Source: an uncultured Porphyromonadaceae bacterium (lineage in GTDB: Bacteria; Bacteroidota; Bacteroidia; Bacteroidales; Muribaculaceae). From it: 64,000 nt of DNA. The notes beneath the pieces are model-generated. The model did no database searches. It saw only the letters and a list, made by a program, of their open reading frames with translations, and had not been told where the DNA came from. A program made the position numbers and the translations under genes. The stretch is from the NCBI GenBank assembly GCA_947177185.1, contig CAMWTJ010000005.1, forward strand, positions 36,959 through 100,958, written 5' to 3'. Position 1 is the first letter of the stretch, and the number at the start of each line of letters is the position of its first letter. Positions 1 to 7,927 of the stretch are shown in pieces.

Positions 1-1
1 C

Positions 2-1216
2 GACGTAGTGGTGCAGACCTCCGGCCAGCTGCGCGACCTCGCGGCTTCCCGTCTGTTCCTTATAGGCCGTGCAGTAAGGATGGCCGCGGAAGCCGAAGGC
101 GATGTATATCCCAACTATGTGGCCGAGGGAGTCGTGGAGTCCGAAAGGGTGCTCGTGGGCAAGGGCGTGACGCCCAAAGAGGCACGCGAGCTGTCCACGG
201 CCCGAGTGTTCGGCGGGGTCGACGGCAACTACGGCTCCGGGATTCAGGGCATGGTGGAGGCCGGCGACCGCTGGGAGGATGAAAGCGAGATTGCCGAAAC
301 CTATATGGCCAATATGGGCGCCATATACGGCAGTGAGGAAGACTGGGAAAAACTCCGCGACCATGCTTTCGAAGCGGCGCTCACACGCACCGATGTGGTG
401 GTGCAGCCCCGTCAGAGCAACACATGGGGCGCGCTCAGCCTCGACCATGTGTATGAGTTCATGGGCGGCATGAACCTTGCCGTGCGCAATGTCACGGGCA
501 AGGACCCCGACGCCTACCTCAGCGACTACCGAAACCGCAACCGCGCGCGCATGCAGGAAGTCAAGGAGGCTATAGGCGTGGAGAGCCGCACCACTATTCT
601 GAATCCGGCCTATATAAAGGAAAAAATGCGTGGCGGCGCGGGCGACGCATCGGCCATGGCCGATGTGGTGCGCAACACCTATGGCTGGAACGTGATGAAG
701 CCCGAAGCCATCGACGACGAACTGTGGGACGACATCTACGATACCTATGTGGCCGACCGCAACGGTCTGGGCACAAAGGACTATTTCAAGTCGGTCAACC
801 CGGCCGCGCTGCAGGAAATGACCGCCGTGATGCTCGAAACGGTGCGCAAAGGCATGTGGGATGCGTCGGCCGAGCAGATTCAGGCCATGGCCGAGCTGCA
901 CACCGAACTCGTGCGCGACCACGGCGCTGCCTGCTCGGGATTTGTGTGCGACAACGCCGCCTTGCGCAAGTTCATAGCCTCACATTCCGCTCCTGAGGCC
1001 GCACAGGCCTACAATGCCGCGGTAGCGTCGGTGCGCGCCGAGAATATCAGCGGAGCCGACACAGACGGCACAGTGATGAAAAAAGAGGAAATGAACGCCG
1101 GCGCTACGTCTACAAGCCGCGTCAACGGCCTGCTGATTGCCGCCGGAGTGCTGGTGGCGCTCATTGGCCTGATAGTGCTTGCCCGCCGGCGCCGCAAACT
1201 CAATGGAGAGCTGTAA
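2..1216 (+). CDS. hmuS: CobN-like heme/porphyrin dechelatase HmuS, C-terminal part
   Basis: The reading frame is open to the left window edge, so this is only the C-terminal ~404 residues of a protein normally above 1,200. The sequence (LRDLAASRLFLIGRAVRMAA, then RVFGGVDGNYGSGIQGMVE) is the conserved C-terminal core of the CobN/BchH magnesium-cobalt chelatase family. After the core comes a low-complexity linker and one transmembrane helix (VNGLLIAAGVLVALIGLIVL) with an RRRR stop-transfer. That membrane tail, and the three genes that follow (membrane protein, ExbB-like, DUF2149), match the hmuSTUV order of Porphyromonas and Bacteroides, where HmuS is reported to take iron out of heme. No cobalamin-synthesis genes are nearby, so aerobic CobN is less likely. 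The stop overlaps the next start (TAATG). Confidence is high for the family and moderate for heme as substrate. Confidence 0.8.
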   Translation, partial: DVVVQTSGQLRDLAASRLFLIGRAVRMAAEAEGDVYPNYVAEGVVESERVLVGKGVTPKEARELSTARVFGGVDGNYGSGIQGMVEAGDRWEDESEIAETYMANMGAIYGSEEDWEKLRDHAFEAALTRTDVVVQPRQSNTWGALSLDHVYEFMGGMNLAVRNVTGKDPDAYLSDYRNRNRARMQEVKEAIGVESRTTILNPAYIKEKMRGGAGDASAMADVVRNTYGWNVMKPEAIDDELWDDIYDTYVADRNGLGTKDYFKSVNPAALQEMTAVMLETVRKGMWDASAEQIQAMAELHTELVRDHGAACSGFVCDNAALRKFIASHSAPEAAQAYNAAVASVRAENISGADTDGTVMKKEEMNAGATSTSRVNGLLIAAGVLVALIGLIVLARRRRKLNGEL

Positions 1217-1917
1217 TGGAACTGGTTGTTTTGGTAACAATGCTGCTGGTGGGCCTCGGCTTTGCTCTCAAGCTCACCTTCCACGGACCAGCAGGGCGCC
1301 TTGCGCTCTGCGCCGTGGCGGCACTGACGGTAGTGATGGCTCAGGACTGGGCCATCACCCGCTCGAAAACGCAGATAGCCGAGTGGCTTGAGAGTCCGGG
1401 CCTGATGCTCGACACGGCTGTGCTTCTCACGGTAGATGTGGCCATGCAGCTCGCTTTCTGCTGGCTGGAAGCCCGCAGGCAGGCGGCAGGCGGCAGGCTT
1501 GGCGGCGCGGCGCTTGCCGTGCGCACGCTTGTGGCCTGGGTGCCGGGGCTGCTGATATTTCCTGTGCTTATGGCAATGCTCGCAGAGCTTGTGTTCGCGA
1601 TGCCGGGCGTGGAATTCTCCACGCTGACGCTGTGTGCTGCCGCCGCCACATTCGCGGCTTTTGGCGGTGCCGCAGCTTTGGCCCGGCTGCTGCTGCCTGA
1701 GGCCGACATACGCCTTGAACTCATGTTTCTACTGAATATACTCATAGCCTCTCTCGGGGTTGTGGCCACCGTGAACGGCCGCACCGTGGCGCTGGGCACA
1801 AACTCGGTGGAGTGGGGTGCCCTTGCCGCTGTAGGTGCGTTGCTCGCAGCGGGCACTCTCGCGGGTGCGTGTGTGTACAGAATAATGTTAAAAAGAAAAA
1901 TAGCGAAATTGCAATGA
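1216..1917 (+). CDS. hmuT: HmuT-like polytopic inner-membrane protein
   Basis: This 233-residue protein is almost wholly hydrophobic, with about seven predicted membrane spans, starting at residue 3 (LVVLVTMLLVGLGFALKL) and ending in a short KRKIAKLQ cytoplasmic tail. It has no domain I can name from sequence alone. Its identity rests on position: it sits between the CobN-like chelatase and the ExbB-like gene, as HmuT does in heme operons. It overlaps the upstream gene by 1 nt and the downstream gene by 4 nt (ATGA), which points to translational coupling and a fixed stoichiometry. It probably works with the next two proteins as an energised membrane module that supports the membrane-tethered chelatase. 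The transport function is inferred, not shown. Confidence 0.65.
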   Translation: MELVVLVTMLLVGLGFALKLTFHGPAGRLALCAVAALTVVMAQDWAITRSKTQIAEWLESPGLMLDTAVLLTVDVAMQLAFCWLEARRQAAGGRLGGAALAVRTLVAWVPGLLIFPVLMAMLAELVFAMPGVEFSTLTLCAAAATFAAFGGAAALARLLLPEADIRLELMFLLNILIASLGVVATVNGRTVALGTNSVEWGALAAVGALLAAGTLAGACVYRIMLKRKIAKLQ

Positions 1918-2516
1918 ACGTCATTTCCAATGTCCTTTACTGGATTTCCACCGGGCTGCTTGTGCCGGTGATAGTGCTTCTGATTTTTTTCTTTATCCGC
2001 GCGCTGGTGCTTGTGGGCGCGTTTTTCGGGCAATATATGCATCAGCGTAAGGCGTCCGACGCCCTGCGCCGTGCCGTGGACAGTATCGCTGAAGCCGGCA
2101 CTGCTGCGGCGTCGGACAACGCTCTGCCTGCTGCCTCCGCGTCGGTTGCGGCGGCCTACGCGCGGCGCATAGTAGCGGCCGCCGGACAGCCCGCACGCAT
2201 CGACCTCCTGCTTTCGGAGTTCGAGCTCGACGCCGACAAGAACGTGTCCACCTCGAGGGTGCTCACCAAGATGGGGCCCATACTCGGCCTGATGGGCACG
2301 CTCATACCCATGGGCCCTGCGCTTGTCGGTCTGGCCGCGGGCGATATCGCTTCCATGGCTTATAACATGCAGGTGGCGTTTGCCACCACGGTGGTGGGAC
2401 TCGTGGTGAGCGCCATCGGCTTTCTGACCCAGCAGGCCAAGGAGCGCTGGGCTGTGCGCGATCTCGCCACGCTTGAGTTCCTTGCCGAAACCGTAAAACA
2501 GAAAGGTGCGCTATGA
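1914..2516 (+). CDS. hmuU: MotA/TolQ/ExbB proton-channel family protein (HmuU-like)
   Basis: This 200-residue protein begins at the ATG that overlaps the previous stop (ATGA); a longer upstream frame is only read-through of the previous gene. It has an N-terminal membrane helix (residues 8-30), a cytoplasmic Ala-rich segment, and the paired C-terminal helices of the MotA/TolQ/ExbB domain. The motif LGLMGTLIPMGPALVGLA is the signature of the family's proton-conducting helix, followed by AFATTVVGLVVSAIGF. ExbB-like proteins form pentamers that use the proton gradient to drive a partner. The likely partner is the DUF2149 protein encoded immediately downstream with a 4-nt overlap, as in hmu operons. 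The family call is firm; the link to heme iron is by context. Confidence 0.82.
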   Translation: MNVISNVLYWISTGLLVPVIVLLIFFFIRALVLVGAFFGQYMHQRKASDALRRAVDSIAEAGTAAASDNALPAASASVAAAYARRIVAAAGQPARIDLLLSEFELDADKNVSTSRVLTKMGPILGLMGTLIPMGPALVGLAAGDIASMAYNMQVAFATTVVGLVVSAIGFLTQQAKERWAVRDLATLEFLAETVKQKGAL

Positions 2517-2848
2517 CACGCCGACGCCGCAGTCTGCTTCGCCGCAGCGAAGACACCGACCCCATGAGCGTGGTCAGCAACCTTTTTGATGTGGCCATGG
2601 TTTTTGCCGTGGCGCTGATGGTGGCTCTGGTCAGCCGCTACAACATGACCGAGATGTTCTCGCAGGAAGATTTCACCATGGTGAAAAATCCCGGCAAGGA
2701 CAATATGGAGATTATCACCAAGGAGGGCGAGAAGATAAACCGCTACACACCGTCCGACGACAGTTCCGACCCGTCGTCGAACCGCGGCAAGCGCGTCGGC
2801 GTGGCCTACGAACTTGAAAACGGCGACATAATATACGTGCCCGAATAA
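2513..2848 (+). CDS. hmuV: DUF2149 protein (HmuV-like, ExbD-like partner)
   Basis: This is a 111-residue protein with a basic N-terminus (RRRRSLLRRSEDTDPMSVVS), one membrane helix at about residues 22-42 (VVSNLFDVAMVFAVALMVAL) and a ~65-residue periplasmic tail ending in ENGDIIYVPE. The conserved D-P-M-S-x-V-x-N-L-F-D segment just before the helix is typical of DUF2149. One helix plus a periplasmic domain is the ExbD/TolR layout, which fits its 4-nt overlap with the ExbB-like gene. It is the last gene of the operon and is followed by a hairpin. The exact role is unknown; a stator or force-transfer role is inferred from the ExbBD analogy. Confidence 0.78.
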   Translation: MTRRRRSLLRRSEDTDPMSVVSNLFDVAMVFAVALMVALVSRYNMTEMFSQEDFTMVKNPGKDNMEIITKEGEKINRYTPSDDSSDPSSNRGKRVGVAYELENGDIIYVPE

Positions 2849-2870
2849 CAACCGGATATAACAAGAAAAA

Positions 2871-2892
2871 GAGGTGCTCTCACGAGTGCCTC
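2871..2892 (+). terminator. Probable intrinsic terminator of the hmu operon
   Basis: A 9-bp stem containing two G-U pairs (GAGGTGCTC with GAGTGCCTC) encloses a 4-nt loop 22 nt after the hmuV stop. It is flanked by A5 on the left and CTTTCC on the right. The T-tract is weak, so the call is moderate. Confidence 0.45.
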
Positions 2893-2946
2893 CTTTCCCA
2901 TTCATCACATTATGCTTAATTTTGAGTGCTGTTATATACTATGGGC

Positions 2947-3522
2947 TTAGTATCTTGATTCGACGACGTCCCAGTCAACGATGTTCCAGAGGTTTTTCAG
3001 ATAGTCGGCTCTGGCGTTGCGGTAGTCGATATAGTAGGCGTGTTCCCATACGTCAAATGTCAGCAGCGGTGTCAGCCCGTCGGTGAGCGGGTTGCCGGCG
3101 TTGCTGCCTTGCGTTATGAGCAGTTTGCCGTCGCTGTCGCGGCTGAGCCACACCCATCCTGAGCCGAACAGGCCTGCGCCGGCTTCGACGAACGCTTCCT
3201 TGAATTTGTCGAACGAGCCGAAATCGCGGTCTATCGCTTTGCGCAGCTCGCCTCCGGGCTCGCGTGAGCCGTCGGGCGAGAACGAGAAGAAATAGAAGAT
3301 GTGGTTCCACGCCTGCGAGGCGTTGTTGAACAGCGGGCCTTTGGCTTCCGCTATGATGTCCTCGAGGTCGGCGTCTTCAAACTCCGTGCCCTGAATCAGG
3401 CGGTTGAGATTGTCGATATATGCCTTCTCGTGCTTGCCGTAGTGGTAGCGTATGGTTTCGGCGCTTACGACGGGTTCGAGCGCTGTTTCGGGATAGGGGA
3501 GGGGTGGTTGTTCGTATTTCAT
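2947..3522 (-). CDS. sodB: Superoxide dismutase [Fe]
   Basis: This 191-residue Fe/Mn superoxide dismutase disproportionates superoxide in the cytoplasm. The ATG at MKYEQPPLPYPETALEPVVS is chosen because the conserved SOD N-terminus begins there; an upstream in-frame TTG would add 11 non-conserved residues. Metal ligands are visible: His in RYHYGKHE (about 27), His in NNASQAWNHIFYF (about 74), and Asp and His in FDVWEHAYYIDYRNAR. The active-site Gln lies just before AWNH, and Ala-Gly in GSNAGNPLT replaces the Mn-type Gln. Both are the Fe-type (or cambialistic Bacteroidales) pattern. It stands alone. A perfect 12-bp hairpin ends 5 nt before the start codon, which suggests control of translation or transcription. 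Confidence 0.95.
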   Translation of the reverse strand: MKYEQPPLPYPETALEPVVSAETIRYHYGKHEKAYIDNLNRLIQGTEFEDADLEDIIAEAKGPLFNNASQAWNHIFYFFSFSPDGSREPGGELRKAIDRDFGSFDKFKEAFVEAGAGLFGSGWVWLSRDSDGKLLITQGSNAGNPLTDGLTPLLTFDVWEHAYYIDYRNARADYLKNLWNIVDWDVVESRY

Positions 3523-3527
3523 CGCTA

Positions 3528-3566
3528 AAGGCGTTTTATCGGTTAGTTGTACCAATAAAACGCCTT
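3528..3566 (-). promoter_or_regulatory. Leader hairpin directly upstream of the sodB start codon
   Basis: A perfect 12-bp inverted repeat (AAGGCGTTTTAT with ATAAAACGCCTT, 3528-3539 and 3555-3566) extends by three more pairs after one mismatch. The inner end is 5 nt from the sodB ATG on the transcript. There is no T-run and no upstream gene to terminate. It could block ribosome access, or be a dyad operator. Confidence 0.55.
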
Positions 3567-3645
3567 CAGTTACGATGGGTTCAGCGATTAGCGATATTTA
3601 GCAAGCGTTAAGGCCAAATGTTAACGGCAGCCTTACGCGTGGTTT

Positions 3646-4806
3646 TCAGCGGTATTTGTACAGAAACGCAAGGGCGCTCTGATAGTCGCGCTCGTTGCGC
3701 AGACGTGCTATCCCGGCTTCCATGAAGAAGTTAAGCTCCTGGATGTAGGTGAGAGTGCTGATTTGGCCGCCTGTGAGCGATTTTTTCAGCAGCAGGGGAT
3801 AGTCGGAGGCGTCGAGCGCCTCGCTGTAGGCCCGGCGCCGTTCGGCCAGACCTTGCAGGCGCCTGCGCGCCGAGTCGAAATCGCTGTGGGTCTGAGCGGC
3901 AAGTGCGTCGGCCTGCATCCTTGCGGCTTCAGCTTCGGCCTTGGCGGCGCGGCGTGCTTTGCCGCTGCCCCATGCCGGCAGCGCTATGGCTGCGCTGATG
4001 CCGTTGAAATGGTTGCCGCCCTCGAACTGATGGCGGTAGCCCAGCGAGAATCCGGGCAGCATGCTGCGCGCGGCTGCAGTGGCGCGCTCGGAAGCGGCCT
4101 GCGCGGAGCTGCGCGCGGCGGCAAGAGCCGGCGATTCGGCCCACTGGCGTTCGGCTTCGGAATAGTCGGCTGCTTCTTCGGGATAGTCGAGCGTGCCGGC
4201 CACAGTGTCGGTCCATCCCATGGCTCTGAGGGCGTTCAGTGCCTCGGCCCGTGCCTGCTCGGCCTGCTCCAGGCGCAGCGCTATGTCGAGGCTCTCAATC
4301 TGCAGTTTGCGCACATCCAGTATGGTGGCCTGCCCGTGGTCGAGCGCGCGGCGTGTCAGCTGCTCCATCTCGCTCACGTTGGCGTAGATGTCGGCTATCA
4401 CGGCTGCTTCCTTGCGTGCCGCTATGAGGTCGATCAGGGCCAGCCGGGCACTCAGTTCGGCCTCGGCGCGTTCGGATTTGGCAAGCAGGGCGAAAGCCGA
4501 GCGTGCCGCTTTGCGTTCGCGCCGCTGCGCCGCGTACACTCCGGGCCAGTCGAAACTTTGGCTTATGCCCATGCCCCAGCGGTTGTCGCCGCCGGGTCCC
4601 CACAGGTGCTCGCCTTCGAGTTCGGGGCCGGGGAGCATGCCCGCCGCTTGCAGCGAAAGGTCGGCCGATGTGAGTTCGGAGAGTCGCGCCGCGGTGGCAG
4701 GATTGGCGTCGGCTATGCGTGCGGCGAGGGAGTCGAGTTGCGATTTGGCGCATAGAGCGCCCGTGCATATGATGCCCGCAAGGGCTGTGGCGAGGATTCG
4801 TTTCAT
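3646..4806 (-). CDS. TolC-family outer-membrane factor of a heavy-metal RND pump
   Basis: This 386-residue protein has a cleavable signal peptide (MKRILATALAGIICTGALCA) and the long, Ala/Glu/Arg-rich coiled-coil pattern of the outer-membrane efflux protein (OEP) fold. It shows the internal repeat expected of TolC/CusC/CzcC proteins, with helical hairpins at about residues 95-205 and 290-385. The N-terminal half carries GPELEGEHLWGPGGDNRWGM followed by ISQSFDW, like CzcC-type factors. No lipobox is seen. Its start overlaps the end of the RND permease by 4 nt, so the two are translationally coupled, and it is the last gene of the adaptor-permease-channel operon. It should form the outer-membrane exit duct for metal ions. 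The specific metal cannot be read from this gene. Confidence 0.85.
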   Translation of the reverse strand: MKRILATALAGIICTGALCAKSQLDSLAARIADANPATAARLSELTSADLSLQAAGMLPGPELEGEHLWGPGGDNRWGMGISQSFDWPGVYAAQRRERKAARSAFALLAKSERAEAELSARLALIDLIAARKEAAVIADIYANVSEMEQLTRRALDHGQATILDVRKLQIESLDIALRLEQAEQARAEALNALRAMGWTDTVAGTLDYPEEAADYSEAERQWAESPALAAARSSAQAASERATAAARSMLPGFSLGYRHQFEGGNHFNGISAAIALPAWGSGKARRAAKAEAEAARMQADALAAQTHSDFDSARRRLQGLAERRRAYSEALDASDYPLLLKKSLTGGQISTLTYIQELNFFMEAGIARLRNERDYQSALAFLYKYR

Positions 4807-7800
4807 TTTTCGTTTCGGTTAAGCAACATGTAAAGTACCGGCACCACGTAGGCGTTGAGCACGGTGGACGAAGCAAGGCCTCCGAGTATCACAATAGCGA
4901 GCGGAGCCTGAATCTCATTGCCGGGAGCATCGGCGTTCACGGCCAGCGGTATGAGCGCGAGAGCCGATGTGAGTGCTGTCATTATGATGGGCAGCAGGCG
5001 GTCGGCCGAGCCTGTGCGCAGCCGTTCGGCCACGGTGGCTCCTTCGTCGCGCAGGTGGTTGTAGCGGCTTATCAACAGCATGCCGTTGCGGGTGGCTATG
5101 CCCATGAGCGATATGAATCCTATGATGGCGGGGATGTTGAGTTCTCCTCCCGTGCATTTCAGTATGAACACGGCGCCTATGAGCGCGAGCGGCATGTTGA
5201 TGAGAATCACGAGGCTCTGGCGCACATCCTTGAACTCGCCGTACAGCAGCATGAATATTATCATAAGGGCCAGCAGCGAGGTCCACAGCAGCGTGGCCGA
5301 GGCTCTGGCCTCGCTCTCAAACTGTCCGCCGTAGCTGATGGCGTAGCCCTGCGGCAGGCTGATGTTGTCGGCCACGAGGCGCTGCAGGTCTTCGACGGCA
5401 CTGCGCATGTCGCGGCCTTCCACGTTGGCGCTCACCACGATGCGTCGCTGCACGTTCTCGCGGTTGATGGTTCCGGGGCCGGCCGCCGAGCGTATCTCCG
5501 CCACCGAGCTCAGCGGCACGCGTCCGGCCGGGGTGTCAATCATCAGGTCTGCGATGGCCTGCAGGTCGGAGCGGTAGGCCGGGTCGAGCACCACCACCAC
5601 ATCGTACGGCACGCCGCCTTCATATACCTGCGACACGGCCTTGCCGCCCAGCGCCATTTCGAGGACGCGGCGCAGGTCGGGCATGCGCAGTCCCATGCGG
5701 GCCATCATCTCACGGCGCGGGCGAATTTCCAGCTCGGGGCGCTCCACGAGCTGCTCCACGTTGGCGTCGACTATGCCTTCCACCTGTCCGGCCAGCCCCT
5801 TGAGCTGCGTGCCCAGAGAGTGGAGGCGCTGCAGGTCGTCGCCGAATATCTTCACGGCTATCTGCGCCTCGGTGCCGCTCAGCATGGCGTCGATGCGGTG
5901 GCTTATAGGCTGGCCTATCTCCACGTTCACACCCGGCAGAGCCGAAAGTTTCTCGCGGAGTTCGCGCGCCACTTCGCCACGCGTGCGGTCGCTTCCCTCA
6001 AGGCTGTAGGGCGCCTCTATCTCGCTCGCGTTCACTCCCAGCGAGTGCTCGTCGAGTTCGGCGCGCCCGGTTTTGCGTGCCACGGTGCGTATTTCTGGCA
6101 CACTCATTATTATGCGCTCCGCTTCGCGCCCCAGGCGGTCGCTCTCGTCGAGCGATATGCCGGGCAGCGTGGCCACATTGATGGTGAAAGAGCCTTCGTT
6201 GAACGTGGGCAGGAAGCTGCGTCCGAGCGTGAAGAACAGGGCCGCGGCGATGGCAAACAGTATGCCGGTGGCGGCCAGTACCGTGCGCGGATATTTCAGC
6301 GCAGCTGCGAGCGAGCGCGAATAGGTCTTTTTAAGCCATGCGGCAGTGCGCGGCTCGCGGGCCATCGTGGCTTCCTGGCGCGGGCTGCCGAGGAGGTAGG
6401 CGCACAGCACCGGGGTGAGGGTGAGCGCCACCACCGTCGACGCCGCCAGAGCCACAATAAATGCCACACCGAGCGGTATGAGCATGCGGCCTTCTATGCC
6501 GCTCAGGAAAAACAGCGGCAGAAAAGCAGCCACAATAATCAGAGTGGAGTTGAGGATGGGCATGCGCACCTCTGCGGAGGCTGCGAACACGACGTCGGTC
6601 ACGCTGCGCCGTTGGCCGGCAGGAAGAGCCCTGTTCTCGCGCAGCCGTTTGTACACGTTCTCCACGTCCACTATGGCGTCGTCGACCAGCGAGCCTATGG
6701 CTATGGCTATGCCGCCGAGGCTCATGGTGTTGATGCCGAAACCCATCAGGTGCAGCAGCAGTACCGATGTGATAATGGACAGCGGCAGCGCCACCAGACT
6801 CACAAGCGTGGTGCGGAGATTCATCAGGAAGAAGAACAGCACTATCACCACAAACAGCGCGCCTTCGAGCAGCGCTTCCTGAAGGTTGCCTATGGAGCGG
6901 GATATGAAATCGCTCTGCCTGAAGATGTCGGTGGCCATATGTATGTCGGCGGGCAGGGTGGGCTTCATCGACTGCAGCTCGGCCTCGATGCGTTCGGTGA
7001 GGTCGATGGTGCCCTCGTCGGGCTGTTTGGCCACAGTGATTATCACCGCGGGCGTGGCCTCCACGGAGGCGGCGCCGAAGCGCGGCTGCGCGCCGCCGAT
7101 TTCCACCCGTGCCACATCGCCGAGCGTGACCACGCCGCGCTCGTCGGCGCGCACCACGGCCATGGCCAGTTCTTCGGGGTCGGCGGTGCGCATGGCTCCT
7201 TTTATGATGTATTCGTTGCCGAAATCGTTCACGATGCCGCCCGACGCGTTGTCGTTAAGCCCTTCGGCCGCTTCGGCCACTTCGGCCAGCGTCACGTCGA
7301 GGGCGCCCATGCGTTCGGGCAGCAACTGTATGCGGAACTCGCGCATGTCGCCGCCGATCACGCTCACCTGGCTGACGCCGCCCATGGCAAGCAGGCGCGG
7401 CCGTATCACCTTCTCCGCCAGCGAACGCAGCTCGAGCAGCGACGTGGAGTCGGCCGTGAGGCCCACTATCAGCATCTCTCCGAGAATCGACGAACGCGGG
7501 CCCAGCACGGGCGTGGCCACACCGGCAGGGAGCGCTTCCGCCACCGTTCCGAGCCGCTCGGTCACTATCTGGCGGGCCTGGAACACATCGGTGTCCCAGT
7601 CAAATTCCACCCACACCACGGAGAAGCCAGTGGTGGACGTAGACCTGACGCGGCGCACTCCCGACGCACCGTTCACCGCGGTTTCTATGGGGTATGTCAC
7701 CATCATCTCCACCTCTTCGGGAGCATAACCGGGAGCTTCGGTCATCACTACCACCGTGGGAGCGTTCAGGTCAGGGAAAATATCTACCTCAGTGCGCAGC

Positions 7801-7892
7801 AGGGCAAGCGTGCCGCCGGCCAGCACAGCTATCGCAAGCACAATCACCACAAGCCTGTTGTGCAGCGACCAGTGTATAATCTTATTCAGCAT
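4803..7892 (-). CDS. Heavy-metal efflux RND permease, CusA/CzcA family
   Basis: This 1,029-residue protein has the full HME-RND layout: 12 membrane helices and two large periplasmic loops. The N-terminus (FPDLNAPTVVVMTEAPGYAP) and the YPIETAVNGASGVRRVRSTS segment are typical of the CusA/CzcA branch and not of AcrB. The fourth helix carries the proton-relay motif GSLVDDAIVDVENVYKRL with two adjacent Asp; this is closer to the CusA form than to CzcA's DGAVV form. It should pump metal ions from periplasm or cytoplasm through the adjacent channel using the proton gradient. The gene is 35 nt downstream of the adaptor and overlaps the TolC-like gene by 4 nt. The substrate (Cu/Ag or Zn/Co/Cd/Ni) is not decided by what I can see. 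Confidence 0.92.
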   Translation of the reverse strand: MLNKIIHWSLHNRLVVIVLAIAVLAGGTLALLRTEVDIFPDLNAPTVVVMTEAPGYAPEEVEMMVTYPIETAVNGASGVRRVRSTSTTGFSVVWVEFDWDTDVFQARQIVTERLGTVAEALPAGVATPVLGPRSSILGEMLIVGLTADSTSLLELRSLAEKVIRPRLLAMGGVSQVSVIGGDMREFRIQLLPERMGALDVTLAEVAEAAEGLNDNASGGIVNDFGNEYIIKGAMRTADPEELAMAVVRADERGVVTLGDVARVEIGGAQPRFGAASVEATPAVIITVAKQPDEGTIDLTERIEAELQSMKPTLPADIHMATDIFRQSDFISRSIGNLQEALLEGALFVVIVLFFFLMNLRTTLVSLVALPLSIITSVLLLHLMGFGINTMSLGGIAIAIGSLVDDAIVDVENVYKRLRENRALPAGQRRSVTDVVFAASAEVRMPILNSTLIIVAAFLPLFFLSGIEGRMLIPLGVAFIVALAASTVVALTLTPVLCAYLLGSPRQEATMAREPRTAAWLKKTYSRSLAAALKYPRTVLAATGILFAIAAALFFTLGRSFLPTFNEGSFTINVATLPGISLDESDRLGREAERIIMSVPEIRTVARKTGRAELDEHSLGVNASEIEAPYSLEGSDRTRGEVARELREKLSALPGVNVEIGQPISHRIDAMLSGTEAQIAVKIFGDDLQRLHSLGTQLKGLAGQVEGIVDANVEQLVERPELEIRPRREMMARMGLRMPDLRRVLEMALGGKAVSQVYEGGVPYDVVVVLDPAYRSDLQAIADLMIDTPAGRVPLSSVAEIRSAAGPGTINRENVQRRIVVSANVEGRDMRSAVEDLQRLVADNISLPQGYAISYGGQFESEARASATLLWTSLLALMIIFMLLYGEFKDVRQSLVILINMPLALIGAVFILKCTGGELNIPAIIGFISLMGIATRNGMLLISRYNHLRDEGATVAERLRTGSADRLLPIIMTALTSALALIPLAVNADAPGNEIQAPLAIVILGGLASSTVLNAYVVPVLYMLLNRNEK

Positions 7893-7927
7893 AGGAAATG
7901 AATTTCAATAAACCTGCAGGACGCTGT

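Noticed and set aside
2..1216. Aerobic cobaltochelatase CobN for B12 synthesis
   Set aside because: No CobS, CobT or other corrin genes are nearby, and the membrane tail plus ExbB-like and DUF2149 neighbours fit a heme system better.
5055..7901. 948-aa open frame on the plus strand
   Set aside because: It lies antisense to the heavy-metal RND permease gene, has a His/Tyr/Gly-rich composition typical of the reverse of a high-GC gene, and has no domain.
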